NCBI RefSeq assembly: GCF_000025345.1 | Contig: NC_013757.1 | Location: 2,666,001-2,730,000, forward strand | Source of the DNA: Geodermatophilus obscurus DSM 43160 | Lineage (GTDB): Bacteria > Actinomycetota > Actinomycetes > Mycobacteriales > Geodermatophilaceae | Reading direction: 5' to 3' | DNA length: 64,000 nt | Shown here: piece after piece, positions 8,458-17,368 of the stretch | Position numbering within the stretch: position 1 is the first letter of the stretch | Layout: every line of letters starts with the position of its first letter | Translations under genes and position numbers: made by a program | Notes under the pieces: generated by a model | Databases searched by the model: none | Told to the model about the DNA's origin: nothing | Seen by the model: only the letters and a program-made list of their open reading frames with translations

Positions 8458-11331
8458 TCAAGCGGCACGTAGCGCCGCGCGCGCGTGGAGGACGGCCTCG
8501 GTGGCCGACAGGCCGGCGCCCCGGGTTGCGGCGGCGGCGTACCGCCCGCGGTCGAGGCGGTCGCGCAGCCCCGCCAGCCGCGCCGTGTCGAGGGGGGAGG
8601 GCTTCGCGGCCGTGAGCAGACAGTGGTGCAGGACGACGGCGTCTTCGTCGTGGCCGAGCCGGACCAGCAACCGGATGATGTACCGGAGGTTGAGCCACTG
8701 CTGGGTCCAGTCGCCGACCCGCTCCCAGTGGTCGAGGACGTCGGCGAGTGCCCGTGCGGCGGCAGCCGGGTCGCGGTGCACGGCGCGGGTGGCCGCCGCC
8801 TCCATCAGAGCGACACCCCGCCACCAGGAGTTGCCGACCGACGCGGCCAGAGCCTCCGCCTCGTCGAAGAGCGCCAGCGCGCGGTCGGGGTCGGACTTCT
8901 TGAGCGCGAGGCCGAGGGCGTACCGGGCCATCGACCGGGCGGTGGGGTTGGCGGTCGCCTCGGCCACCTGCAGGCTCTCCTCGGCCGCGGGGAGGCCCCG
9001 GGCGGGCGTGCGCAGGACCGCATGACACACGGCGACGTAGTACAGGGTCCAGACCAGGCGGATGGGGTCGCCGTCGCGCCGCGCGCGGAGCACCTCCGTC
9101 TCGTAGTGGCACAGGGCCGAGGCGGCGTCGCCTTCGTACAGCGCGACGTCGGCCAGCACGTCGCCGGGGTAGGCCACCCGGGCGGTGCCGGGTGGGGGGT
9201 TGCGGCCGCCGGCTCGCTCGGCCAGCCGGCGGGCCCGCGGGAAGTCGCCCACGTTCCATGCGCCGCGGGCGGCTGCGCCCACGCAGGGGACGTACAGCGG
9301 GTGCTCGGCCGTGGCGAGGGCGAGGGCCCGTTCGGCCCACCCGGCGGCCTCGTAGCCGACGCGGATGTGGAGGACCTCCGGCAGTGCGGTCACCAGCCGC
9401 AGGGCCAGCTCGGTGTCTCCGTCGGCCATGACCTGTTCGAAGGCCGCGCGCAGGTTGTCCACCGCAGGACTCGTCCGCTCGACCCAGGCCCCTTCGTCCG
9501 GGCCGCGCATGCCGCGCGCCGCCTGCTCGGCCAGCGCTGTGAAGTACGCGGCGTGTCGGCGGGGCAGCGCGGCGTCTCCGGGGAGGCGATCCCGGCCGTA
9601 CGCCCGCAGCGGCTCGAGGACGCGGTAGCTGCTGTCTCCGGCAGCGTGGCCGACCTTGACCATCGACTTGTCGATCAGCGCGGTCAGCAGGTCGAGAGTG
9701 TCGTCCTCGCTGTCGTCGGGCTCCGCGCACACCGCGTGCACGGCGGGGAAGTCGGCACCACCGCGGAACACCGACAGCCGGGCGAACAACTGCCGTTCGC
9801 GCTCGCAGAGCAGCCGGTAGGACCAGTCGATCGCCGCAGCCAGGCTCCGGTGGCGCAGCTGCGCCGTCCGCGGTCCCGGAACGCGCAGCTGTTCGTCGTC
9901 GAGCCGCCGGGCCATCTCCGCCGGGGTCATCACGCGCATCTGCGCCGCGACCAGCTCGATGGCCAACGGCAGGCCGTCGAGGCGTCGGCAGATGTCGGCC
10001 ACCGAGCCGTCGATGGCGCCGTCCGGGTGGAATCCCGGGCTGGTCGCTCGCGCTCGTTGCACGAAGAGCGCGGCTGCGTCGTGCTCGGACAGCGGCGGCA
10101 CCGGCCACGCCTGCTCGCCGTCCACGCCGAGCGCCTCCCGACTGGTGGCCAGCACACCGACCGCCGGGCACTGAGCGACGACCTGCTGTACCAGCCGGGC
10201 CGCGGCGTCGAGCACGTGCTCGCAGTTGTCCAGGACCAGCAGCAACTGCCGTGGCCGGAGGTACTCGATCACCGTCTGCTCGATCGTCAGCCCGTGCCGT
10301 TGCTGCACGCGTAGGGCGGCGGCCACCGCGTGGCTCACCGGCCCTTCATCGGGCAGTGGGGCCAGCTCGCAGAGCCAGACCCCGTTGGCGAACCGAGCCC
10401 GCTCGGCCTCGGCCACCTCGAGCGCCAGGCGGGTCTTGCCGACCCCGCCAGCACCGGTGAGCGTCACCAGCGGGGCCGACCGCAGCGCCGCGGTGACCTG
10501 CGCGAGCTCCTCCGTGCGGCCGACGAAACCGGTGCCGCGTCGCGGCAGGTTGGTCGGCCGCACGGCGGCTGGCGGGATCAGCACGGGATCGTGCGCGAGC
10601 AGCTGACGATGCACTTCACGGGTCGGTTCCGACGGCTCCACGCCCAGCTCGTCGACGAGTACCCGACGCAGCCGCCGGAACACCTCCAGCGCCTCGCTCT
10701 GCCGTCCGCTGAGATAGAGGGCCCGCATCAGAAGCACGCTGAGCCGTTCCCGAACCGGATGGCGCCGTACCAGCGGCTCCAGCTCGGGGATCACCTCTGG
10801 TGTCCGTCCCAGGTGCAGCATCGTCTCGGCCCGCTCTTCTACGGCGAGCAGTCGCAGCTCTGTGAGCCGCGCGACATCCGCCTCGGCACCGAGAGCTGGA
10901 GGGTCGAACTCCGCCAGCACGTCCCCGCGCCACAATCCGAGCGCGCTGTCGAGCAGGCTCAGCGCGCGGCCGTGGTCACCCGCGGTGGCGCACTCGCGGG
11001 CCTCCGCGACCAGCCGCGTGAACGCGCTGGCATCGAGCTCGTCGTCGGTCAGCACGAGCCGGTAGCCGGGTGCGCGGTAGCGCAGCCGCGGCCCGTCCTC
11101 GGCGGCGGGGAGGGCCGCACGCAGCCGAGAAACGTAGGCGCGCAGGGCGACGCCGGCGTTCGGCGGCGGCTTTGCTCCCCAGACAGCATCGACCAGGCGC
11201 TCGGTCGGCACCACGCCTCCGGGGTGGAGCAACAACTCGGCGAGCAGGGCGCGCGGCTTCGGGCCGCCGACGGCCACGGGCACACCGTCGTCCCCGGCGA
11301 CCTCGAGCGGTCCGAGGATCCGGAACTGCAC
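8458..11331 (-). CDS. AfsR/SARP-family transcriptional regulator, 957 aa
   Basis: Order of domains: OmpR-type winged helix (residues about 1-95, starting VQFRILGPLEVAGDDG), bacterial transcriptional activator domain (about 100-245, with LWRGDVLAEF), an NB-ARC-type ATPase (about 265-560, P-loop GAGGVGKTRLA near 290-300, LLLVLDNCEHVLDA as Walker B), then a helical TPR-like C-terminus. Such large SARPs bind direct heptamer repeats and recruit RNA polymerase, with ATP/partner signals sensed by the rear half. I start at the GTG at 11331, which places the family-typical FRILGPLEV at the N-terminus; upstream in-frame sequence is unlike the family. It sits between two transcription units carrying matching GTTGCA repeats. 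Confidence 0.9.
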   Translation of the reverse strand: MQFRILGPLEVAGDDGVPVAVGGPKPRALLAELLLHPGGVVPTERLVDAVWGAKPPPNAGVALRAYVSRLRAALPAAEDGPRLRYRAPGYRLVLTDDELDASAFTRLVAEARECATAGDHGRALSLLDSALGLWRGDVLAEFDPPALGAEADVARLTELRLLAVEERAETMLHLGRTPEVIPELEPLVRRHPVRERLSVLLMRALYLSGRQSEALEVFRRLRRVLVDELGVEPSEPTREVHRQLLAHDPVLIPPAAVRPTNLPRRGTGFVGRTEELAQVTAALRSAPLVTLTGAGGVGKTRLALEVAEAERARFANGVWLCELAPLPDEGPVSHAVAAALRVQQRHGLTIEQTVIEYLRPRQLLLVLDNCEHVLDAAARLVQQVVAQCPAVGVLATSREALGVDGEQAWPVPPLSEHDAAALFVQRARATSPGFHPDGAIDGSVADICRRLDGLPLAIELVAAQMRVMTPAEMARRLDDEQLRVPGPRTAQLRHRSLAAAIDWSYRLLCERERQLFARLSVFRGGADFPAVHAVCAEPDDSEDDTLDLLTALIDKSMVKVGHAAGDSSYRVLEPLRAYGRDRLPGDAALPRRHAAYFTALAEQAARGMRGPDEGAWVERTSPAVDNLRAAFEQVMADGDTELALRLVTALPEVLHIRVGYEAAGWAERALALATAEHPLYVPCVGAAARGAWNVGDFPRARRLAERAGGRNPPPGTARVAYPGDVLADVALYEGDAASALCHYETEVLRARRDGDPIRLVWTLYYVAVCHAVLRTPARGLPAAEESLQVAEATANPTARSMARYALGLALKKSDPDRALALFDEAEALAASVGNSWWRGVALMEAAATRAVHRDPAAAARALADVLDHWERVGDWTQQWLNLRYIIRLLVRLGHDEDAVVLHHCLLTAAKPSPLDTARLAGLRDRLDRGRYAAAATRGAGLSATEAVLHARAALRAA

Positions 11332-11366
11332 GGGTTCATCCGCTCTGCAGGGTCGCGCAGCCCCGC

Positions 11367-11384
11367 CTGCAACCCGATTGCAAC
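11367..11384 (-). promoter_or_regulatory. SARP-type operator: two heptamer repeats
   Basis: On the minus strand GTTGCAA and GTTGCAG are separated by TCGG, the same heptamer and 11-bp period as at 8388. The site is in the 94-bp gap between the divergent SARP and thioesterase genes. Relative to the thioesterase gene it has the same orientation as the other site has to the methyltransferase. Confidence 0.68.
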
Positions 11385-11425
11385 GGGACCCGGCGACTGT
11401 AGTGCCGGCTCGACGAGGAGGCCAC

Positions 11426-12217
11426 ATGCGTACGAACCAAGCGGCGAGGAATCACGTCCTCAGCTCGCCCGGCCGCGCCCGCGAACCGAGGGCTGTCCGC
11501 GAGTCCACGGAGGCGGCGATGTCCGGGCGACTGGACGCGGAGGACCTCGGGGCCGCAGCGAGCTCGTGGGGACCGGCCCGGTCCCGCCTGGCGACCTGGC
11601 ACGACCCGTCGGTCGTGGCCGCCGGGGCGCGGCAGCGGTCGGGGCTGGACGCGCTCCGAGAAATCCGGGACGGCGCCCTGCCGCCGTGGCCGATGCAGCG
11701 CCTGCTGCAGATGGACCTCGTCACCCTCGAGCAGGGGAGGGTGGAGGTCCGTTGCGCGGTCGACGAGTCCGTCTACAACCTGCTCGGGGCCGTCCACGGC
11801 GGCCTGGTGTGCACGCTGCTGGACACGGTCGCCGGATGTGCGGTCCTCAGCACCCTGCCACGAGGCAGGGGATTCACCTCGATCGAGCTGAAGGTCAGCT
11901 TCCTGCGGCCGGTCGCTGTTGGGAGTGGACCGCTGACCGCCGTAGGCACGGTGGTCAAGGCCGGCCGACGGATCGCCTTCGCCGAGGGGCAGGTGGTCGA
12001 CGCCGCCGGCCGGGACGTGGCGACGGCCTCCAGTTCCTTGATGATCTTCTCGGTTCCGCAGGAGGACGGCTCGCCGGAAGCGGGCGCAATCATGACCGAG
12101 ACAGGATTCGACCAACTGTCCGCGGTACCGGCGCAACAGATCGCCCGCCGGACCGGCCGAGGGCCGGAATCCTGGGGCCCGGATGGTCGTCCTGGATGGA
12201 AGGCGGACACGCCATGA
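11426..12217 (+). CDS. PaaI-type hotdog thioesterase, 263 aa
   Basis: The start is the ATG at 11426 after GAGGAGG. About 100 N-terminal residues of low conservation precede a hotdog domain: VRCAVDESVYNLLGAVHGGL, then LLDTVAGCAVLSTLP, FTSIELKVSFLRPV and ASSSLMIFSVP. PaaI-like enzymes hydrolyse acyl-CoA or acyl-carrier thioesters, using the HGG segment and the following acidic residue. The last codons overlap the next gene as ATGA, so it is translationally coupled to the LLM oxidoreductase. The SARP-type repeats upstream suggest activation by the divergent regulator. Substrate unknown. Confidence 0.82.
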   Translation: MRTNQAARNHVLSSPGRAREPRAVRESTEAAMSGRLDAEDLGAAASSWGPARSRLATWHDPSVVAAGARQRSGLDALREIRDGALPPWPMQRLLQMDLVTLEQGRVEVRCAVDESVYNLLGAVHGGLVCTLLDTVAGCAVLSTLPRGRGFTSIELKVSFLRPVAVGSGPLTAVGTVVKAGRRIAFAEGQVVDAAGRDVATASSSLMIFSVPQEDGSPEAGAIMTETGFDQLSAVPAQQIARRTGRGPESWGPDGRPGWKADTP

Positions 12218-13254
12218 GCACGGACCGTCCCCTCGCTGTCGGGCTTCCTCCGATGGAGACCCGACGCGACGTCGTCCTCCACGTCGCCACGCGCGCCGAG
12301 GAATTGGGGTACGCGGCCTTCTACCTCGCCGAGGGATGGGGCCATGACGCCTCGGTCCTGCTGGCGGAGATCGCGGTGCGGACCAGCCGCATCCGCATCG
12401 GCACCGGCGTGGTCAACGTCTGGGGCCGCAGCGCCGCGTCGATCGCCATGCTGGCGACCAGCCTCGGCGAGGTCTCGGGCGGCCGGTTCGTCCTCGGCCT
12501 GGGCGCGGGATCACCGCAGCTGGCCGAGGGATTGCACGACGTCGCCTTCCGTGCGCCGGTCCAGCGTCTGGCGGAGACGACGCGACAGGTACGCCGGCTC
12601 CTGGACGGTGAGCGGCTCCTACCCACGGCGCCCGGGCGGAGCAGGCCGCTGCGGCTGGCTGTGCGGCCCTCGTCCGACATCCCCATCCAGCTGGCCGCGC
12701 TGGGCCCGGAGGCCGTGCGTCTCGCCGGCGAGCTGGCCGACGCCTGGTATCCCTTCCTGCTGCCGGTGTCGGGGTTGAAGGACGGTATCCGGCTGCTCGA
12801 GGAAGGCGTTGCCCGCGGTCGTCCCGGACGGCCGCTGCCGCAGATCCGGCCCGGCCTCCCGGTGGCGGTGTCGCCGGATCCGGCCGAGGCTCGGCAGTTG
12901 GCCTGGTGGTGGGTGAGCTTCTACCTCACCAGCATGGGACCGCTGTACGCGCGGACGCTGAGGGCGTATGGCCTCGGCGAGGCCGTGGACGCCGTCCTCG
13001 GCTCGGATTCGGTCGCGGCCAGCAACGGCCCGCCACAGCGGGCTGCGCCCCTGCTCGACGAGTTGACTGTCTGGGGAGACGCGACTGCGGCGACGCAGCT
13101 GCTCGACCGCTGGTACGCGGCCGGCGCTGACATGCCGGTCCTCGTCCTGCCTCCGGGACGAGCCCTGGACGAGCTCGACCACATGCTCGAGGACCTTCGC
13201 CCCCGGAGTCAGGCCCAGCAGACGGTCACTCGTCCCGCCCTGATGCTGGTCTAG
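12214..13254 (+). CDS. LLM-class flavin-dependent oxidoreductase, 346 aa
   Basis: The fold is a luciferase-like TIM barrel: MSTDRPLAVGLPPMETRRDV, then AAFYLAEGWGHDASVLLAEI, IRIGTGVVNVWGRSAASIAM and GGRFVLGLGAGSP. These bacterial luciferase-like proteins use FMN or F420; the TGVVNVWGRS loop and LGLGAG segment sit where the cofactor binds. Length is normal. The ATG overlaps the thioesterase stop by 4 bases, forming a two-gene operon. Context (thioesterase, methyltransferase, SARP) suggests tailoring or breakdown of a small acyl compound. Whether it uses F420 or FMN cannot be settled by eye. Confidence 0.85.
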   Translation: MSTDRPLAVGLPPMETRRDVVLHVATRAEELGYAAFYLAEGWGHDASVLLAEIAVRTSRIRIGTGVVNVWGRSAASIAMLATSLGEVSGGRFVLGLGAGSPQLAEGLHDVAFRAPVQRLAETTRQVRRLLDGERLLPTAPGRSRPLRLAVRPSSDIPIQLAALGPEAVRLAGELADAWYPFLLPVSGLKDGIRLLEEGVARGRPGRPLPQIRPGLPVAVSPDPAEARQLAWWWVSFYLTSMGPLYARTLRAYGLGEAVDAVLGSDSVAASNGPPQRAAPLLDELTVWGDATAATQLLDRWYAAGADMPVLVLPPGRALDELDHMLEDLRPRSQAQQTVTRPALMLV

Positions 13255-13325
13255 AGTCCGTCGGGTAGGCGCCTCCCGCCCGCGGGCGGGGACATCGGCC
13301 AGCAAGCCGCGGCCGTGCCCGCTAT

Positions 13326-13548
13326 GGGTGAACGCGCAGTCGGTCGGTTAGGGCGGTGCCGAGGGTGGCGACGCCCATGGTCTGTCCGCCACCGGCCAAG
13401 GTGAGGGCGATGGCGTCCAGCGGTCTCTCGACGAGAGTGGGTAGCTCCCGCGGCCAGCGCGGATCGGGTCGCGTGGAGCCCGAAAAGGTGCTCACCCTTG
13501 CGGTACAGGTCGATCCCCGGGGTGTTGAGGTACTTGGGCCCGGCGGGT
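13326..13548 (-). pseudogene. Toprim-domain primase/replication protein remnant
   Basis: Reads PKYLNTPGIDLYRKGEHLFG and LHATRSALAAGAT, then after a frame change VERPLDAIALTLAGGGQTMG and VATLGTALTD. This is the region leading into the Toprim motif (normally VEGPxDAIA) of DnaG-like primase-helicases carried by plasmids and integrative elements. Only this stretch is left, with a shift near 13440. It lies just left of an integrase remnant, supporting loss of a replicating element. Confidence 0.55.
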
Positions 13549-13551
13549 CCG

Positions 13552-13788
13552 TCACACGCTCTTGTGGTTGCGGACTTCGGCGCTGACGAGCTGCTTGATC
13601 TTGTCGATGGGCTCCGGCGCCTCGGTGTCGAGCCAATCGTCGCCGAGCAGCACCATGACCACGGCATCGCGCCGCCAGGGTTCGGGTTCAAGGTCGAGCC
13701 ATTCGGCGATGAAGCTGTCGACCGCATCTGTTCGGCCCTTCAGCACTGCCTCGCGGGCGTAAGGCGGCCATGACGCCGGCGCGAGCAA
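13552..13788 (-). CDS. hypothetical protein fragment, about 78 aa
   Basis: An acidic frame containing DAVDSFIAEWLDLEPEPWRR, DAVVMVLLGDDWLD and PIDKIKQLVSAEV. Composition is protein-like, but the start is uncertain and upstream sequence is degenerate. I do not recognise it. Its place between the primase and integrase remnants suggests element cargo. Confidence 0.35.
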   Translation of the reverse strand: MLAPASWPPYAREAVLKGRTDAVDSFIAEWLDLEPEPWRRDAVVMVLLGDDWLDTEAPEPIDKIKQLVSAEVRNHKSV

Positions 13789-13861
13789 GAGAGCGCGTCA
13801 GCCCGGAGCCGTACTCCGCTAGCTCGCGAACTGCTCGAAGATCCCGCCGACGGTGGGGAGG

Positions 13862-14057
13862 AGCGACTGCCGATCCGGCTGCACGACCTGTGCCACACAC
13901 GCCACCCTGCTGCTCGCCGATGGGGTGCCGGTGAGGGTCGTCTCCAGCGCCTCGGCCACGCCAGCGCCACCATCACGCTGACCGTCTACCAGCACGTGCA
14001 CCCCGGCATGGGCCGGAAGCTGCCGACCGCTTTGGTGCCTGCTGGAGGGCTGAGCGG
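13862..14057 (+). pseudogene. tyrosine recombinase, C-terminal remnant (copy 3)
   Basis: Fragments IRLHDLCHT and then ASATITLTVYQHVHPGMGRK, in two frames, form the end of an integrase with the nucleophile Tyr block. Closest in sequence to copy 1. Everything upstream of the HxLRH box is gone. Confidence 0.65.
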
Positions 14058-14124
14058 CAACGAAGCATCACGCGGGTATCAGGGGATCCTCGTAGGCCCT
14101 GACATGCGAACACCCGGGACTCCT

Positions 14125-14180
14125 GACCTGCGGGAACACCGGGGTGAGGCTGTGTCCGAGGGCGACACGTTACATACGCA
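14125..14180 (+). repeat. module downstream of integrase remnant, copy 3
   Basis: TGACCTGCGGGAACACCGGG, TGTGTCCGAGGGCGACACG and GCACACG, in the same order as copies 1 and 2. Confidence 0.5.
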
Positions 14181-14318
14181 CACGTATCTGACGACCATGG
14201 GACGTTGCCAGGGGCTTTCCAGAGCGGGCAGCCGTCATGGGCCCGAACGCGTACCAGAACCTCGTGCAGCTCGCCGCCGACCGATTCCGCCGGAGTCAAC
14301 GAGTTGGGGCAGTTCCCG

Positions 14319-15437
14319 TCACCTGGTTGCTCGACTCGGGGTCGCCACTGCCCGCTGAGATCCGGCCGCGTAGTGCTCGTGGAACAGCATGGCGGTCAGT
14401 TCTGGCCGGCTGCGGACGCTCAGCTTGCCGAACACTGCCTTGACGTGGTCGCGGACGGTGTACGGGGACAGCCACAGCGTGGCGGCGATCTCTGCGGTCG
14501 ACAGGCCGCGCACCAGCATCTCGGTGATCTCGCGCTCCCGGGGCGTCAGCTCGTGGGCTGCCGTGATGAGGGGCACCAGTTCGGCGCGGTGGGCCTGTTC
14601 GACGACGACGGCGGTGGTGGGCCGTTGGGATGCGACCGGGTGCAGCCGGGCTCCGTGCAGTACCAGCCAGTGCTGCGACGGCACTCGGACCCTTGCCCGT
14701 GCAGGGAGTCCGGGGCGGCCGGTCTCGGCGAGTGACCGGGCTCGCCGGGCCACCTCGTAGACCACCGATGGGAGCTCGAGGCCCTCGTCGGGCAGCTCGG
14801 CCAGCCAGTGGACCGCGTCGTCGGACATGGCCTCGACCGAGCCGTCGTCCTGGAGCACCACCAGGCCGGGAGCCCGTCCGGGCACGGCGGAGCAGGCGCT
14901 GTCCAGGAGCACCGCGCTGCGCAGACCGTCGCCGATCTCCGCGCAGACCGCAGTGAGGAACGCGGTGTCGTCCCGACTGAACGCCGGTTCGCCGGCTGCA
15001 CGGGCCAGGCACACTTGCCCCCATGCGGCGCCGCCGGAGCGGAACACCGCGCGGAGTTCGTCGCTCCAGCCGTTCGTGGCGTTGATGGCCCGGTAGCGGG
15101 CGCTGCGGTCCAGTTCCCCGCCGGTGGTGGCCGACAGGGTGAGCGCCGCAGCGGGGGAGCGGGCGACCAGGGTGAACGGGATGAAGTCGGCGCCGGTGAG
15201 CTCGTTCTCGATGAGCTGCAGGTGGGTTCGAGGGTCGACGTCCACCGCGAACCCGCTGGTGCCGAGCAGGGTCGCGGGATCGGTGAGCTGCCAGCCCGCG
15301 GACACGTACGGCACCGCGGCGCGGACCCGCTCGGCGACCTGCTGGAGCAGTTCGAGGGGAGGCAGGCCGCCCGTGCACAGCCGGGTGATCGCGCTCCTCG
15401 CGGCACGCCGTGCCGCATCCGCCGGGACGAGTCCCAC
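14319..15437 (-). CDS. LuxR-family transcriptional regulator, 372 aa
   Basis: The last 80 residues are a LuxR helix-turn-helix: LTPREREITEMLVRGLSTAE, then LWLSPYTVRDHVKAVFGKL. The front 280 residues resemble a GAF-like sensory module (FSRDDTAFLTAVCAEIGDGL) seen in stand-alone actinobacterial LuxR regulators, with no receiver domain. Start is a GTG at 15437 with a weak RBS, so the true start may be a little downstream. It is divergent from the FAD monooxygenase at 15581, with 143 bp between, and is a plausible regulator of it. Ligand unknown. Confidence 0.85.
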   Translation of the reverse strand: MGLVPADAARRAARSAITRLCTGGLPPLELLQQVAERVRAAVPYVSAGWQLTDPATLLGTSGFAVDVDPRTHLQLIENELTGADFIPFTLVARSPAAALTLSATTGGELDRSARYRAINATNGWSDELRAVFRSGGAAWGQVCLARAAGEPAFSRDDTAFLTAVCAEIGDGLRSAVLLDSACSAVPGRAPGLVVLQDDGSVEAMSDDAVHWLAELPDEGLELPSVVYEVARRARSLAETGRPGLPARARVRVPSQHWLVLHGARLHPVASQRPTTAVVVEQAHRAELVPLITAAHELTPREREITEMLVRGLSTAEIAATLWLSPYTVRDHVKAVFGKLSVRSRPELTAMLFHEHYAAGSQRAVATPSRATR

Positions 15438-15580
15438 GCCGGCAACGGTCCGCCGCTCCGGTGGTGGTGTCCACCCCCGCCGGCGGGATCGCCAGAACCC
15501 CCGCAGGTGCGGGATGGCCCGCGCGCGGTGGCTGCTCCCACGCTGAGCACCGACGGGGACGGACGAGTCGAGGAGCGACC

Positions 15581-16864
15581 GTGGTCGAGAAACGTGAGCA
15601 CGTGCTGGTCGTCGGAGCCGGCCCGGCCGGGCTGGGCACCGCGGCCGAACTGCAGCGCCGCGGGATCCCCGTGACGGTGCTGGAGCGGGCCGACGTGCTG
15701 GCAGCGCCCTGGCGCAGTCGTCATGATCGGCTCCGGCTGAACACCAGTCGCCCGTTCTCCCAGCTCCCGGGCCTGCGATTTACACGCAGCGCCGGCATGT
15801 TCCCGAGCCGCGACCACATGGTGCGGTACCTGGAGGCCTATGCCGCGCACCACGGACTCGACGTCCGGCTCGGCACGCCGGTGCTCCGGATCGACCCGGT
15901 CGGATCCGATGACGACGGCTGCCAGCCGCACCACCGCTGGGTGGTGCGCACACCCCGCGGCGAGCTCGTGTCCTCGGACGTCGTCGTCGCGACCGGTCTG
16001 CTGCAGGTCCCGTTCATCCCCGACTGGCCTGGCCGGAGCCGGTTCTCCGGCGACTTGGTCCACGCCGCCGCCTACCGCAACCCGACCGGTTTCCAGGGCC
16101 GCGACGTGCTCGTCGTCGGAGCCGGCTGCTCCGGGATGGAGATCGCTGCGGAGCTCGCCGACGGCGGGACCAGAAGGGTCCGGCTCGCCGTCCGGACGCC
16201 GCCCAACATCCTGCTGCGCTCGATCGGCGGTCTACCCGGTGACCCGGCCGCGATGCTGCTGCTCCGTGTCCCGCCCCGGCTGGCAGACGCCCAGATGGCG
16301 CTGCTGCGGCGTCTCGTCGTCGGCGACCTCACCGGTCACGGGCTCCCCGCTCCTGTCGAGGGCCCGTTCCAGCGACTGGCCCGCACCGGGGAAGCCCCCG
16401 CCGTCGTCGACCGGGACGTCCTGACTGCGATCAGGACCGGCTGCCTCGAGGTCGTCGCGGGCGTCACCGCGCTCGACGAGCGCGGGGCGCGGCTCGCCGA
16501 CGGCAACCGGGCCGACGTGGACACCGTCATCGCCGCCACCGGGTACCGCACCGGGCTGGCGCCCCTCGTCGGCCACCTCGGTGTCCTCGACGACCGGGGG
16601 CGTCCGCTCGGTGCGACCGCTGGCCAGACCCCGGCAGGTCTGTGGTTCATCGGCTTTCGAGCCGGACCGGGGAAGATCGGCGCCGTCGGCGGCCAGGCGC
16701 GTCGTATCGCCATGACCATCGACCGCCGGACCGGACCAGGCCGCCGCTGGCCGTCCCACCGCGACCGCCCGCCGGCACGCGAGGGGGCAGCCGGTCGGCA
16801 ACTGCCCGGTCCCGCAGCGCAGTCGGAACTGCCGCCTGAACCGGACCCGGTCGGCAGCCGGTGA
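15581..16864 (+). CDS. flavin-containing monooxygenase, 427 aa
   Basis: GTG at 15581 follows GAGGAGCG. Two Rossmann sites are visible: VLVVGAGPAGLGTAAELQRR (FAD, residues about 8-27) and VLVVGAGCSGMEIAAEL (NADPH, about 180-196), with an ATGLLQVPFIPDWPG segment between and IAATGYRTGL near residue 317. This is the layout of class B flavin monooxygenases of the FMO/YUCCA type, which hydroxylate or oxygenate small nucleophilic substrates in the cytoplasm. A poorly conserved Arg/Pro-rich tail follows residue 385. Divergent from a LuxR regulator. Substrate cannot be inferred. Confidence 0.85.
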   Translation: MVEKREHVLVVGAGPAGLGTAAELQRRGIPVTVLERADVLAAPWRSRHDRLRLNTSRPFSQLPGLRFTRSAGMFPSRDHMVRYLEAYAAHHGLDVRLGTPVLRIDPVGSDDDGCQPHHRWVVRTPRGELVSSDVVVATGLLQVPFIPDWPGRSRFSGDLVHAAAYRNPTGFQGRDVLVVGAGCSGMEIAAELADGGTRRVRLAVRTPPNILLRSIGGLPGDPAAMLLLRVPPRLADAQMALLRRLVVGDLTGHGLPAPVEGPFQRLARTGEAPAVVDRDVLTAIRTGCLEVVAGVTALDERGARLADGNRADVDTVIAATGYRTGLAPLVGHLGVLDDRGRPLGATAGQTPAGLWFIGFRAGPGKIGAVGGQARRIAMTIDRRTGPGRRWPSHRDRPPAREGAAGRQLPGPAAQSELPPEPDPVGSR

Positions 16865-16993
16865 GTGTCGTCCCATCCCGTCGGTGAGCACGTCGGCCAC
16901 CTGCGCCGGCATCCACCTCCACAACGTCCACCGTCATCTGGCGGGAGGAACCTCCAGCCGCCAGTCCCGAGATCAACGAGAAGAGAGAATGCG

Positions 16994-17308
16994 ATGACGT
17001 TCATCCAGATCGTCGAGATGCGCAGCAGGAACATCGACGAGTTGAGGGCCCTCTACGAGCGGTGGGAACAGGCCACTGAAGGAACGGCCACCCTCCGACG
17101 TTCGATCCTGACCCAGAACCGGAACGATCCCCACCAGGTGACCATCATCGCCTTCTTCGACTCCTACGAGGCGGCGATGCAGAACTCCCGGCTCCCCGAG
17201 ACCACCGCGCTGGCCGGGAAGGCCGCCGCGTTGGCAGAAGGCCCCCTCGCCTTTCATGACCTCGACGTGCTCGACGAGCATCCCGGAACGACGCGGGTGT
17301 CGCCCTGA
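16994..17308 (+). CDS. ABM-like small conserved protein, 104 aa
   Basis: Starts MTFIQIVEMRSRNIDELRAL after AAGAGAGA. The beta-alpha-beta pattern ending in ITQN-like LTQNRNDPHQVTIIAFFDS and YEAAMQNSRLPETT fits the dimeric alpha/beta-barrel (ABM/Dabb) fold. A related protein type is common in actinobacteria without a known role. It lies 130 bp after the monooxygenase on the same strand and could be co-transcribed. Intact. Confidence 0.7.
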   Translation: MTFIQIVEMRSRNIDELRALYERWEQATEGTATLRRSILTQNRNDPHQVTIIAFFDSYEAAMQNSRLPETTALAGKAAALAEGPLAFHDLDVLDEHPGTTRVSP

Positions 17309-17368
17309 TCGGGCGGGTCACGCACTGCCCCGAGACGAGGCTGCCCACCGGTCGACCGAGGTCGTGCC

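Noticed and set aside
10330..12210. A 974-codon plus-strand open frame running through the SARP gene into the LLM gene.
   Set aside because: The part before 12214 is antisense to the SARP regulator and has no family pattern; only the LLM portion is real.
7283..17308. Calling the SARP-LuxR region a full antibiotic biosynthetic cluster.
   Set aside because: No polyketide synthase, NRPS, terpene cyclase or RiPP precursor is visible; only tailoring-type enzymes are present.
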